DNA from: Pseudomonadota bacterium
GTDB taxonomy: Bacteria; Cyanobacteriota; Vampirovibrionia; Obscuribacterales; Obscuribacteraceae
Direction: 5' to 3'
Length of the DNA stretch: 64,000 bases
Assembly: GCA_021325555.1 (NCBI GenBank)
Contig: JAJPGY010000004.1
Span: forward strand, 54,508 to 118,507
In this document: positions 12,043 through 20,463 of the stretch, piece after piece
Numbering within the stretch: position 1 is the first letter of the stretch
Layout of the letters: the number at the start of each line of letters is the position of its first letter
Position numbers and translations under genes: made by a program
Notes under the pieces: generated by a model
Seen by the model: only the letters and a program-made list of their open reading frames with translations
Told to the model about the DNA's origin: nothing
Database searches by the model: none

Positions 12043-12681
12043 TCAGGTCCCGAAAATGCGATCGCCGGCGTCGCCCAGCCCCGGCACGATGTAGCCGAAC
12101 TCGTTGAGCTGGTCGTCGATTGCGCCGGTCATGATCTTGACCTGGGGAAATTTCTCGTGGACCTTCTTTATGCCTTCCGGGGCCGCCACGAATGAGACCA
12201 GGTGGATGGTGCGCACGCCGAGATTCCAGAACAAGGAGATGGCCGCTGTCGCCGAGCCCCCCGTGGCCAGCATCGGGTCCAGAACGTAGACGCGGGATTC
12301 CGGAGGCAGCGCGTCCGGCAGCTTGGCGTAATATGAGATCGCCTGCAGGGTCTCCTCGTCCCGGCGCAGGCCGATATGGTAGATGCGCGCGTTGGGAACC
12401 AGGTTCTCCGCGGCCTCAGCCAGGACAAGCCCCGCCCGCAGCACCGGCGCCAGGATCACATAATCGGTAAGGGCGATCCCGCGCGCGGGCCCGATCGGCG
12501 TCTCGACGCCGGCCGGTCGGGTGGACAGCTCGCGCATCGCCTCGTAGACCAGGAAGCGGCTCATCTCGGCGGCCCGCCGCCGGAACTCCCCTGACGGCAG
12601 CTGGTAGTCGCGTATCTTGGTAAGCAGGCTCTGGACGAGCGGGTGATCGCAGACCTGGACCTGTGCGGTTGTGGAAGTCAT
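12043..12681 (-). CDS. upp: Uracil phosphoribosyltransferase
   Basis: Converts uracil and PRPP to UMP in pyrimidine salvage (cytoplasm). At 212 residues the product matches the family. It carries the PRPP-binding loop YVLDPMLATGGSATAAI, the uracil-contact region IDDQLNEFGYIVPGLGDAGDR near the C-terminus, and APVLRAGL earlier. The ATG at 12681 is chosen because AAGGAGA lies about 10 bases upstream and the protein begins at the conserved VQVCDHPLVQSLLTKIRD. A much longer in-frame reading back to 13131 runs antisense-like through dxr and is rejected. It lies 19 bases downstream of dxr and is probably co-transcribed with it. Confidence 0.96.
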   Translation of the reverse strand: MTSTTAQVQVCDHPLVQSLLTKIRDYQLPSGEFRRRAAEMSRFLVYEAMRELSTRPAGVETPIGPARGIALTDYVILAPVLRAGLVLAEAAENLVPNARIYHIGLRRDEETLQAISYYAKLPDALPPESRVYVLDPMLATGGSATAAISLFWNLGVRTIHLVSFVAAPEGIKKVHEKFPQVKIMTGAIDDQLNEFGYIVPGLGDAGDRIFGT

Positions 12682-12700
12682 GTTTCGCTTCAATCTCCTT

Positions 12701-13885
12701 CTAAGAAATGACGGACTGTTGTGCCGGCGCTCCAAGTTGCCGGAGGCAGCGCTGTCTGGCCCAGGCGTCGGAACCCAGGATGTCCTCCAGGGAAGGGTCG
12801 GACACCGGCTTGTGCTCGGCGAGCAGGCGCTCGATCGTCTTCGGTATTTCGCCGAACCTGATGAGCCCCTGCAAGAAAGCCTCGACCGCCACCTCGTTGG
12901 CCGCGTTGAAGACGCAGGGCAGGGTGTTTGTCTCCCCGGCCACGGACTCGGCCAGGGCCAGGCAGGGGAAGCGCTGGCGGTCGGGCTCCTCGAAGGTGAG
13001 GCTTCCGGATACCGCCAGATCGAGCCTGGGCACCGCCTGTGATGGCACACGCTCCGGCCAGAAAAGCGCATAGTGGATGGGCAGCCGCATGTCCGGCAGC
13101 CCCATCTGTCCGACCAGCGAGCCGTCGACAAACTCGATCGCCGAATGCAGGATCGACTGCGGGTGGATCACCACCCTGACCTGCTGCGGGGTGACGCTGA
13201 ACAGCCAGCGAGCCTCGATCACCTCCAGACCTTTGTTCATCAAAGTCGCCGAGTCGACCGAGATCTTGCGCCCCATCGACCAGTTGGGATGGCGGAGCGC
13301 ATCATCCACGGTGGCACGCTCGATCTCATCGCCGCTCCAGGTCCGGAAAGGGCCGCCCGAGGCGGTCAGCCAGATCCGGCTTATATCCTCCGTACGGCAA
13401 CCGGCAAGCGACTGGAAGATGGCCGAGTGCTCGCTGTCCACCGGCACGATGCGAGCGTTGCACCGCGCGGCCAGCGGCATGATCACGGAGCCGGCTGCTA
13501 CGAGGGTCTCCTTGTTGGCCAGGGCGATCGTCTTGCCCTGGCGAATGGCCGCCGCCGTCGGCAGCACCCCCAGGAAACCGACCAGCCCGGTGACCACGGT
13601 CTGTGCCGCCGGGTGGGTGGCCACGGCCACAAGCCCCTGGTCGCCGGTGACCACCTCGACCTTCTCCTGCCCGCCCATGAGCTCGAGCAGCTCCCTGCGC
13701 CCCGCCTCATCGGCGACCGAGACCAGCTCCGGCCGAAAGGCGCGAATCTGCCCGGCCAGGGTCTCGAGGTTGTTCCTGCCCGCCGCCAGCGCCGCCACCG
13801 CCAGCCTGTCCGGGTGGGCGGCGACGATATCCAGCGTCTGGCGCCCGATTGAGCCTGTCGAACCTAGTATGGCGATCTTTCTCAA
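12701..13885 (-). CDS. dxr: 1-deoxy-D-xylulose 5-phosphate reductoisomerase
   Basis: DXR makes 2-C-methyl-D-erythritol 4-phosphate with NADPH, the first committed step of the MEP isoprenoid pathway. The NADPH-binding motif ILGSTGSIGRQTLDIV is at the N-terminus, followed by ALANKETLVAAG, the metal/substrate site VPVDSEHSAIFQ, LTASGGPFR and SVDSATLMNKGLEVIEA. No ATG is available at the start. TTG at 13885 gives 394 residues beginning LRKIAILG, right for the family, with GGGGA just upstream. A second TTG at 13915 would add ten residues. Presence of the MEP pathway fits a bacterium of this type. Confidence 0.95.
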   Translation of the reverse strand: MRKIAILGSTGSIGRQTLDIVAAHPDRLAVAALAAGRNNLETLAGQIRAFRPELVSVADEAGRRELLELMGGQEKVEVVTGDQGLVAVATHPAAQTVVTGLVGFLGVLPTAAAIRQGKTIALANKETLVAAGSVIMPLAARCNARIVPVDSEHSAIFQSLAGCRTEDISRIWLTASGGPFRTWSGDEIERATVDDALRHPNWSMGRKISVDSATLMNKGLEVIEARWLFSVTPQQVRVVIHPQSILHSAIEFVDGSLVGQMGLPDMRLPIHYALFWPERVPSQAVPRLDLAVSGSLTFEEPDRQRFPCLALAESVAGETNTLPCVFNAANEVAVEAFLQGLIRFGEIPKTIERLLAEHKPVSDPSLEDILGSDAWARQRCLRQLGAPAQQSVIS

Positions 13886-14091
13886 GGCAATCCCCGCCCG
13901 GACAGGCAACCGCAAAGGCAGTGCCTGCCATGCATTCTATCCTGCCCCAGGCGGCCAGCCCAGATCAGCAATTTCATGTAGGCGTCCGCCTGCCGATGCC
14001 GGCCCGGTCGGGCCAGCGGTCCGCCCGGGCGCGGGCGCCCGCCTGCATCCGGCGAGCGATTCGTCAGGGCGGGGGCGGGCCCCGGCCCCGG

Positions 14092-15168
14092 CTAACCGGG
14101 CGGCAGCTGGAAGAGCTGGAAAGCGTCTGTGGAGACCAGCCCGCGGATGAACTGCAGCGCCACCAGGCGCCGGCTGGCCTGGTCCCAGGCGCCGCCCCAG
14201 AAGGAGTAATAGGGGTTGTAAGCGACGCCGGAAGGCGGCGTGTAGAAGAATGCCCCCGGAGCCAGCGGCATGGAGACGTTGCCGGGCGGGAAATGGTTCA
14301 TCTGGTAGAGCGGGCCGTAGGAGGTGTTGGCGGCCCGCTGCAGCTGTGTCTGGGCCTCATCGAGCTTGTCGAGAATGGCCTGCTTCTCCTGCGGGGTCAC
14401 CTGGCCGGCGACCATCCCCTGGACGAGCGGCTTAAGGGCCTCCATGGTCAGCACATCGGCAAGGTAGATGCCGAAATAGGGGTTGCTGGAGCTCTGGACG
14501 CCCTGACGAAGGACGTTCTCCTCCCAACCGAGGGTCTGGGCGGAAACCCGGGACATGCGCTGGAAATAGGTGATGGCGTCGGTGCGCGAGGCCGTGCTCA
14601 AGGTGGCGAACGGGTTTGTCGAGCCGGCCCCGGACGCCTGCGCCAGCGCGTACTCGGAGACCGCAAGGCGCGAGCGGTCCACGTCGAAGCGCTGCCCGTT
14701 GAGGTCGATCTCCTTCAGGTACCCGGGGATGTAGTAGTTGACTGACTGGTCGCCGCCCTTGAAGAAAAAGTAATAGCCTTGCTGGTCCGCCCAGTTGAGG
14801 AGCTCTACGCCGGGCGGCAGGTAGTCTATGCGCAGGGTGGTGTATGGCTCTCTTGTCGCCGGCAGCCCGCGCAGCCTGGTCAGATCGGCATAGCTTATCT
14901 CCAGCACCCCGTCTTTTACCGGCCAGGTGCCGGTGCTGTCGGTAACAGGCGCCGGCGCCGAAACGGCAGGCGGGTAGCCGGGCAGGTGAAAGCGCCAGGG
15001 CACGACCGAATTCGAGCCGGAGCCGGCTGATTGGCCGGCGTTGTCCGTCTGGGCGGCAGGCGGCGGGCCGCTGCCGTTATTCTCCAGCGCCTGCAAAAGG
15101 TTCAAGCTGAACTGATCGAACAGCCGGGTGCTGTCTGCGTGGCTCTGTGGTCCGAACTGCTCCACCAT
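14092..15168 (-). CDS. Uncharacterised 358-residue protein
   Basis: I do not recognise this family. The protein has no signal peptide or membrane segment at its start (MVEQFGPQSHADS). Residues about 30-75 are low-complexity (Pro/Ala/Ser/Gly-rich). The rest is a mixed-composition, probably globular part rich in Tyr, Phe and Asn with several helices, including GQVTPQEKQAILDKLDEAQ. The ATG has AAGGACAAG just upstream. It sits between thrS (upstream, same strand) and dxr, with about 90 and 200 bases on each side, and is probably its own unit. Codon usage looks like the neighbouring genes, so it is likely expressed. Confidence 0.7.
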   Translation of the reverse strand: MVEQFGPQSHADSTRLFDQFSLNLLQALENNGSGPPPAAQTDNAGQSAGSGSNSVVPWRFHLPGYPPAVSAPAPVTDSTGTWPVKDGVLEISYADLTRLRGLPATREPYTTLRIDYLPPGVELLNWADQQGYYFFFKGGDQSVNYYIPGYLKEIDLNGQRFDVDRSRLAVSEYALAQASGAGSTNPFATLSTASRTDAITYFQRMSRVSAQTLGWEENVLRQGVQSSSNPYFGIYLADVLTMEALKPLVQGMVAGQVTPQEKQAILDKLDEAQTQLQRAANTSYGPLYQMNHFPPGNVSMPLAPGAFFYTPPSGVAYNPYYSFWGGAWDQASRRLVALQFIRGLVSTDAFQLFQLPPG

Positions 15169-15260
15169 CTTGTCCTTACGGTCGTGCCAACACCAGCAAT
15201 ATGGAAAATATTGCCGGGCGGATCAATGTGATAACTACGTAGGCGGGGGGAGTTTCCGCC

Positions 15261-17210
15261 CTACGATCTCTGGGCTACCTCTTGCGTGATCTTATCCAGG
15301 AACTCGGCGGTCTTGATCGTGCCCACGTCCCCGTCGCGGCGGTGGCGTACCGAGACGGAATCAGCCGCCTGCTCCTTGTCGCCGACCACGAGCATGTAGG
15401 GGACTTGCTGCATCTGCGCCTCGCGAATGCGGTAGTTGATCGTCTCGGACCTGTCGTCGAGCGTGACCCGCAGATCCCGCTCCCTCAATTTTTCGAAGAC
15501 CTGGCGCGCGTACTCCTGGTGCCGGTCCGAGATCGGCAGCACGGTGGCCTGCACGGGGGCCAGCCAGGTCGGGAAGACGCCGGCGTAGTGCTCGATGAGA
15601 CCGCCGCAGAAGCGCTCCATCGAGCCCAGCACCGCCCGGTGCACCATCACCGCCTGATGGCGCTCGCCGTCCTCGCCCACGTAGGTGACATCGAAGCGCC
15701 TGGGCAGGTTGAGGTCGACCTGGACGGTCGGTCCCTGCCACTCGCGCCCGATCGCGTCGTAGAGCTTGATGTCGATCTTCGGGGCATAGAAGACGCCGCC
15801 GCCCTCGTCGACCTGGTAATCCATCTGGCGCGCCTTCATGGCGGCCTCGAGGGCGCCGGTGGCCATCGCCCACTCCTCGTCCGTGCCGATCGACTTTTCC
15901 GGGCGGGTGGACAGATAAGCCTTGTAGGTGTAGCCGAAGGTGGTCATGAGCAGGTCGATGAGATCGAGGATGCCGTTGATCTCGGGTTCGAGCTGCTCCG
16001 GGGTGCAGAAAATGTGCGAGTCGTCCTGGGTGAAGCCGCGCACGCGCAGCATGCCGTGCAGCACCCCCGAACGCTCGTAACGATAGACCGTGCCCAGCTC
16101 GGCGAAGCGCAGCGGCAGGTCGCGATAGCTGCGCAGGCGGGACTTGTAGATCATGATGTGCCCGGGGCAGTTCATCGGCTTGACGCGGTAGGGCTGGTCG
16201 TCGATGTCCATCGCCGAGTACATGTTCTCGCCGTAGCTCTGCAGGTGGCCGCTGATCTCGTAAAGCTTCTCGCTGGCTATGTGCGGGGTGAAGACGAGCT
16301 GGTAGCCCCGCTTCCTGTGCACCTCGCGCCAGAAATCTTCGATGGTGGCGCGGACGGTGGCAAGGTTCGGATGCCAGAAGATAAGCCCCGGGCCGACCTC
16401 GTCGTGCACGGAAAAGAGATCCAGCTGCCTGGACAGCCGCCTGTGGTCCCGGCGCTCGGCCTCCTCCAGCCGCTTGAGATAAGCCTCCAGATCGGCCGCC
16501 TTCCACCAGGATGTGGCGTAGATGCGCTGCAGCTTATCCCGCCCCTCGTCGCCGCGCCAGTAGGAGCCGGACACCTTGAGGAGCTTGTAGGCCTTTATCA
16601 GACCGGTGCTGGGCAGGTGAGGCCCGCGGCAGAGATCGTTCCAGACCGTCTTGCCGTTCTTGTCCTGCATCAGGTAGAGCGTCGGCGAATCGTTCCTGTG
16701 CTCCTCGAGAAGCTCGGCCTTGAACTTCTCGCCCTGCCGGACGAACTCGGCGAGCTGGCCGTCCACGTCGGGAATCTGATAGCGGCAGATCCGCTGATCC
16801 TCCCGGACTATCCTCTTCATCTCCTCTTCGATCATTTCCAGGTCTTCCGGGGAAAGCGTGTGCCCGGGTATGTCGAAATCGTAATAAAACCCGTCGGCGA
16901 TGGTGGGACCGATGGCAATCTTGGCCTGGGGAAACAGGCGCTGCACGGCCTCGGCCATGACGTGGGCGGTGGAGTGGCGCAAAAGCTCCAGGGATTCCGG
17001 ATCATCGGGCGTGAGGAGCTTCACCGCATCGCCTTCGGCCAGCGGCGTGTAAAGATCGCGGATCTCGCCGTTCACGAGCGCCCCGACCGACCTGGCAAAG
17101 AGCCCCTGGCTTATGGACCTGGCCAGGTCGGCTGCGGTGGCGCCCGCATCCAGGCTGCGCCGGGAGCCGTCGGGAAGGGTTACGGTAATCTGCGTGCTGA
17201 CTTGTGACAT
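15261..17210 (-). CDS. thrS: Threonyl-tRNA synthetase
   Basis: Charges tRNA(Thr) in the cytoplasm. The 649-residue protein has the full bacterial order: a TGS domain (about 1-65), an editing domain with the zinc-type HSTAHVMAEAV and SGSYWRGDE motifs, the class II core with the zinc-site MNCPGHI, motif 2 around YRYERSGVLHGMLRVRGF and motif 3 GSMERFCGGLIEHY, and the anticodon-binding C-terminus. The start at 17210 is preferred over one at 17258 because AGAGGA lies 8 bases before it and translation starts at the TGS domain. An imperfect GC-rich stem (about 15234-15266) overlaps the stop codon and could help termination, but no U-run is present. Confidence 0.97.
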   Translation of the reverse strand: MSQVSTQITVTLPDGSRRSLDAGATAADLARSISQGLFARSVGALVNGEIRDLYTPLAEGDAVKLLTPDDPESLELLRHSTAHVMAEAVQRLFPQAKIAIGPTIADGFYYDFDIPGHTLSPEDLEMIEEEMKRIVREDQRICRYQIPDVDGQLAEFVRQGEKFKAELLEEHRNDSPTLYLMQDKNGKTVWNDLCRGPHLPSTGLIKAYKLLKVSGSYWRGDEGRDKLQRIYATSWWKAADLEAYLKRLEEAERRDHRRLSRQLDLFSVHDEVGPGLIFWHPNLATVRATIEDFWREVHRKRGYQLVFTPHIASEKLYEISGHLQSYGENMYSAMDIDDQPYRVKPMNCPGHIMIYKSRLRSYRDLPLRFAELGTVYRYERSGVLHGMLRVRGFTQDDSHIFCTPEQLEPEINGILDLIDLLMTTFGYTYKAYLSTRPEKSIGTDEEWAMATGALEAAMKARQMDYQVDEGGGVFYAPKIDIKLYDAIGREWQGPTVQVDLNLPRRFDVTYVGEDGERHQAVMVHRAVLGSMERFCGGLIEHYAGVFPTWLAPVQATVLPISDRHQEYARQVFEKLRERDLRVTLDDRSETINYRIREAQMQQVPYMLVVGDKEQAADSVSVRHRRDGDVGTIKTAEFLDKITQEVAQRS

Positions 17211-17315
17211 GGTTGCATCCTCTGAGCCTGCGGCATGGACAAACTGCCGCCTCGCCAATTTTATCAGGAGGCGCCGGCCGGGGCGTGCTGACTGTCCCGG
17301 GCGGGCCTTCCGCCG

Positions 17316-17627
17316 TCAGGAGCGCGTGCAGATGAAGTAGCTCACCGGCTCCGACCCGTCGTTCACCGCCGAATGGACGGTGCCGGCAGGCAGCCGGAAG
17401 GCGTCGCCTGTCTCCAGCCGGTAGTCGCTGCCGCCCGTGGAAAAGACGATCGTCCCGGCCGTGACCACGATGAACTCGTCGTGCGGGTGGCTGTGCTCGG
17501 CGTAGGTCGCTCCGGGAGCGTCTTGCCAGGGGAAAAGATCGAATCCCTCGGCAAGCAAGGCCGCCTGGATCTCCTCGCTGGAGCTCCCCCGGCTGTACCT
17601 TCCCTTGATTACCTGAGGACCGGTCAT
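17316..17627 (-). CDS. Small single-domain cupin protein
   Basis: A 103-residue cupin_2-type beta-barrel protein. The metal-binding pattern is present: HSHPHDEFIVV supplies the H-x-H and Glu ligands and LPAGTVHSAVN the later His. Such small cupins are enzymes or ligand sensors of very varied function, so no substrate is proposed. It lies between thrS and the WapI-immunity-like gene on the same strand, with gaps of about 100 and 20 bases. The first 35 residues (GRYSRGSSSEEIQAALLAEG) form a short helical lead-in. Confidence 0.8.
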   Translation of the reverse strand: MTGPQVIKGRYSRGSSSEEIQAALLAEGFDLFPWQDAPGATYAEHSHPHDEFIVVTAGTIVFSTGGSDYRLETGDAFRLPAGTVHSAVNDGSEPVSYFICTRS

Positions 17628-17649
17628 AGCGTCAATATTGTAAGGCGAA

Positions 17650-18096
17650 TCACGCGCTGGTGAGGAACTCTTTGCCGAGCGCCTCGATGAAAAGCCGAAG
17701 CTCCGCTTCCGTGGTGAAAAAACGGATGCCGGCAGCGTCCCAGCGATAGAAGCCGGTATCCGCGTTGCCGGCGTCTATCCAGGCCTCGACCTTGATGCCG
17801 CCTTCACGCGTTCTCTCCAGCACGAGCTCGAACGACGGCTCGGCGGGCTCGAAGAGGATCGTCTCGCGCCGGCGCTCCGCGAGGTCGCCGGCCAGCTCGA
17901 CCAGCTTACGGAGCTCATCTTCGGGCTGCCGGCACACAAGGCACAACTCGTCCAGTGAGCGCTTGCCGCTGCGCAGGGCAAGGCTCACGCGCTGCCAGCT
18001 TTCATCGGGCGCGGCCGGCTGGACGCCGGGCGCCCCGCAGGCTTCGATCTTCAGGGAGCTTGCCAGCTCTTTGTCTTCCGAAAAAAGTGCGGCCAT
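17650..18096 (-). CDS. WapI-immunity-like small protein
   Basis: A 148-residue cytoplasmic protein. The C-terminal half (EPSFELVLERTREGGIKVEAWID, then AGIRFFTTEAELRLFIEAL) resembles the WapI family of contact-toxin immunity proteins, which share an EPxF...V.WID...GIR pattern. The N-terminal half is unrecognised and has two Cys (LCLVCRQPEDEL). No toxin gene is adjacent, so an immunity role is unproven and it may be a housekeeping relative. Its ATG lies one base after the mnmE stop, so it is almost certainly translated from the mnmE transcript. Confidence 0.55.
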   Translation of the reverse strand: MAALFSEDKELASSLKIEACGAPGVQPAAPDESWQRVSLALRSGKRSLDELCLVCRQPEDELRKLVELAGDLAERRRETILFEPAEPSFELVLERTREGGIKVEAWIDAGNADTGFYRWDAAGIRFFTTEAELRLFIEALGKEFLTSA

Positions 18097-18097
18097 C

Positions 18098-19501
18098 TCA
18101 TTTCCCCACGCAGAAGTTGGCGAACACCCGGCCGATTACCTCCTCGCTCACCGCCTCGCCGCAGATCTCGGAGAGCGCATCGACCGCCGCTTTCAGATCG
18201 GTAGCCAGACAATCGGCGGGCAGCCCGCCGGCCAGGGTCTCGCCGACCAGCGAAAGCGCCTCCGCGGCGCGCCGGCAGAGCTCGGCCTGGCGCGCGTTGA
18301 GCGAGGCGCCCTGGCCGGCCGCTGCCTGACCGGCAAAGACAAAGCGCTCGATGGCCGCGGTCAGCTCCTCGATCCCGGCACCGGTGGCCGCGGAGACGTA
18401 AAGCGTGGCGGCGGCGTCCGCCCGCGCCGGCAGGATAGCGGCCGCGCTTTCCGGGGCGAGCCGGTCAACCTTGTTGCCGACAAGGATAAAGGAGCGCTCC
18501 CCGATGTGCCCGCGGATCTCCTCTTCCGGATCCTGCCAGCCGCAGGCCAGATCAACCACGAACAGCACCAGCTCCGCCTGCTTGATGGCCGCGATTGTGC
18601 GCTCGATGCCCGCCCGCTCGACCCGGTCCTCGGTGTGCCTCACCCCGGCCGTGTCGATCAGGAGCACCGGGATGCCGTTTATCTCGTGCAGCTCCTCCAG
18701 CGAATCCCGGGTGGTCCCCGGTATGTCCGTGACTATCGCCCGCTCGAACTTGAGCAGCTGGTTCAAGAGCGAGGACTTGCCCGCATTTGGACGCCCGACG
18801 ATGGCCAGGCGCAGCCCCTCGCGCAGGAAGCGCCCGCTGCGCGCCGTGCCAGAGAGCCCCGCCAGCCGCGCCCGGCAGCCGGCAACCACCTCTTCGACGT
18901 GCCGGCTGCTCGCCTCCGCCACCTCGTCGGGGAAATCGATGGCCGCCACCACCTCGGAAAGCAGATCGATCAGCCGCGAGCGGATCTGCCGGATCTCGCT
19001 GCCCAGCGCGCCGGAAAGGGCCGAGACCGCCACTTGCCCCTGGCGGCTCGTTTTGGCCTGGATAAGGTCGAGCACCGCCTCCGCCTGGGTGAGGTCGATC
19101 CGCCCGCACAGGAAGGCCCGCTGGGTAAATTCGCCTGGGCCGGCCAGCCTGGCGCCCTGCCGCAGCAAAAGGGAGAGAATCTCGTTGGGCGCGAGCCAAC
19201 CGCCGTGGCAGTTGATCTCGACCAGATCCTCGCCGGTGTAGGTACGGGGCCCTTTGTAGGGGATGAGGATCACCTCGTCGATGATCGTGCCGGTGGCCGG
19301 ATCCTTTATCTGACCGAACGAGCAGCGATGGCTCTCCAGCAAGGTGCCGTCCTGCCCGCCGGCTGCCGGACTGAAGATGCGGGAGGCGATCTCGAAGGAC
19401 CTTGACCCGGACAGGCGAACGACGGCGATGGCTCCAACGCCTGGAGCTGTGGAGATGGCGGCAATCGTATCTTGGGCTACCACGAAAGGAGACTGTAACA
19501 T
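18098..19501 (-). CDS. mnmE: tRNA modification GTPase MnmE (TrmE)
   Basis: MnmE, with MnmG, installs the carboxymethylaminomethyl group on U34 of certain tRNAs. The 467-residue protein has the N-terminal folate-binding domain (DTIAAISTAPGVGAIAVVRLSG), a helical domain interrupted by a G-domain with Walker A GRPNAGKSSLLN, DTAGVR and NKVD, and the required C-terminal FCVGK. The ATG at 19501 places the conserved start correctly; a TTG ten codons earlier is possible. No mnmG is visible in the window. It heads a short run with the WapI-like and cupin genes. Confidence 0.95.
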   Translation of the reverse strand: MLQSPFVVAQDTIAAISTAPGVGAIAVVRLSGSRSFEIASRIFSPAAGGQDGTLLESHRCSFGQIKDPATGTIIDEVILIPYKGPRTYTGEDLVEINCHGGWLAPNEILSLLLRQGARLAGPGEFTQRAFLCGRIDLTQAEAVLDLIQAKTSRQGQVAVSALSGALGSEIRQIRSRLIDLLSEVVAAIDFPDEVAEASSRHVEEVVAGCRARLAGLSGTARSGRFLREGLRLAIVGRPNAGKSSLLNQLLKFERAIVTDIPGTTRDSLEELHEINGIPVLLIDTAGVRHTEDRVERAGIERTIAAIKQAELVLFVVDLACGWQDPEEEIRGHIGERSFILVGNKVDRLAPESAAAILPARADAAATLYVSAATGAGIEELTAAIERFVFAGQAAAGQGASLNARQAELCRRAAEALSLVGETLAGGLPADCLATDLKAAVDALSEICGEAVSEEVIGRVFANFCVGK

Positions 19502-19851
19502 ATCGTGGATTGTGACCGCCGCTTGCAACACAGCTTCAGGCTGCGGGTTTGGTTTTGCCGGAAAGGGGTAGAATGGAAATGTCAGCGGAAACGTTGACGC
19601 GAGGGCATACTCGCAAGACCTGGCGTGGAGGATCGGCTTTTAACCATTAGTATGAGCCGCAACCTAGCCCAACACCGGTCTTGCAGGTGCCCTCTCTTTT
19701 TTTGCGTTTTCTCGACGACCGCAGAGCGCGGGCAGCGGCTCAGGGGTTCGGCCGGCCGGTGGTGCCGGCCGGCAAGCGGCGTGCGCTCGAAGTTTTTTCG
19801 CGACCGTGTTGTCAATTGCAGTCCGAAAGCCGGTTCTGTCCGACTACCCAC
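19502..19851. other. Gene-free stretch between mnmE and the HU gene
   Basis: About 350 bases between two divergent genes. I see no protein, tRNA or repeat here. It is the likely site of the mnmE promoter and leads into the HU promoter at 19852. An open frame running from 19681 into the HU gene lacks a ribosome site and has no protein-like content before residue 80. Confidence 0.5.
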
Positions 19852-19880
19852 TTGAACTGTGGTTATGCCGGTGGTAGTAT
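19852..19880 (+). promoter_or_regulatory. Promoter of the HU-like gene
   Basis: TTGAAC (19852-19857) and TAGTAT (19875-19880) are separated by exactly 17 bases, the optimal sigma70 spacing; each matches 4/6. The expected start of transcription would give a leader of about 35 bases before the ATG at 19921. The position in a 400-base divergent gap supports it. Confidence 0.5.
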
Positions 19881-19920
19881 CACCAAGTTGTTTTTTGCCT
19901 TACAGCTCGGAGAGATCAGC

Positions 19921-20316
19921 ATGAACAGAGCAGAGTTAGTGGACGAAATCGCAAAGGTAACCGGACAGACGAAGCTACAGGTGCATAACACGATGCAGGC
20001 ACTACTGCACACTCTCACCGGTGCGCTGGCGCGGGGGGAAAGAGTAACTCTGGTAGGCTTTGGCACCTTCGAGCGCCGGCAGCGGCAGGCTCGGGTGGGC
20101 GTCAATCCGCAGAATCCCAAGCAGAAGATCAAAATCGAAGCTGCTCGGGTGCCGGCATTTCGGGCGGGACAGGAATTGAAGGACGTGGTGGATGGAAGAG
20201 CGAGGCTGGCCGCTCTACCCAAGGCCGTGGCCGCCAAGCCCAAGAAGGCAGCCAAGGCTGCCCCCGCCAAGAAAAAGGCCGCCCCGGCCAGGAAGGCGAA
20301 AAAGCGCCGTCGTTAA
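19921..20316 (+). CDS. HU-family DNA-binding protein with basic C-terminal tail
   Basis: A nucleoid-associated protein that bends and compacts DNA as a dimer. Residues 1-90 are a standard HU domain (MNRAELVDEIAKVTG, VTLVGFGTFERRQRQARVG, then NPQNPKQKIKIEA for the DNA arms and VPAFRAGQELKDVV). Residues about 97-131 form a Lys/Ala/Pro tail (KPKKAAKAAPAKKKA and on) like histone H1 tails. Such tails are known in actinobacterial HupB and some other lineages and add sequence-independent DNA affinity. GGAGAG lies before the ATG at 19921. The gene has its own promoter and an intrinsic terminator, so it is a single-gene unit. Confidence 0.93.
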   Translation: MNRAELVDEIAKVTGQTKLQVHNTMQALLHTLTGALARGERVTLVGFGTFERRQRQARVGVNPQNPKQKIKIEAARVPAFRAGQELKDVVDGRARLAALPKAVAAKPKKAAKAAPAKKKAAPARKAKKRRR

Positions 20317-20341
20317 TCGCTGGTCTTCGCGGATCCGAATC

Positions 20342-20370
20342 AAAAAGGAGGGCGACAGCCCTCCTTTTCT
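20342..20370 (+). terminator. Intrinsic terminator of the HU gene
   Basis: A perfect 11-bp stem (AAAAGGAGGGC with GCCCTCCTTTT) around a GACA loop, followed by further T and C, lies 26 bases after the HU stop codon. It is the clearest rho-independent terminator in the window. Confidence 0.85.
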
Positions 20371-20463
20371 GTCACGAAATCTCCACGAACGGTCCTTATA
20401 GTCCCCTTGTCCCGATGGGTTACGGATGCCGGCGGCGGCTTCACGACAAGGAGAAACGGGCGG

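Noticed and set aside
12043..13131. Extended upp reading frame back into dxr
   Set aside because: The first 150 codons are a shadow of dxr; the real start at 12681 has a ribosome site and the family N-terminus.
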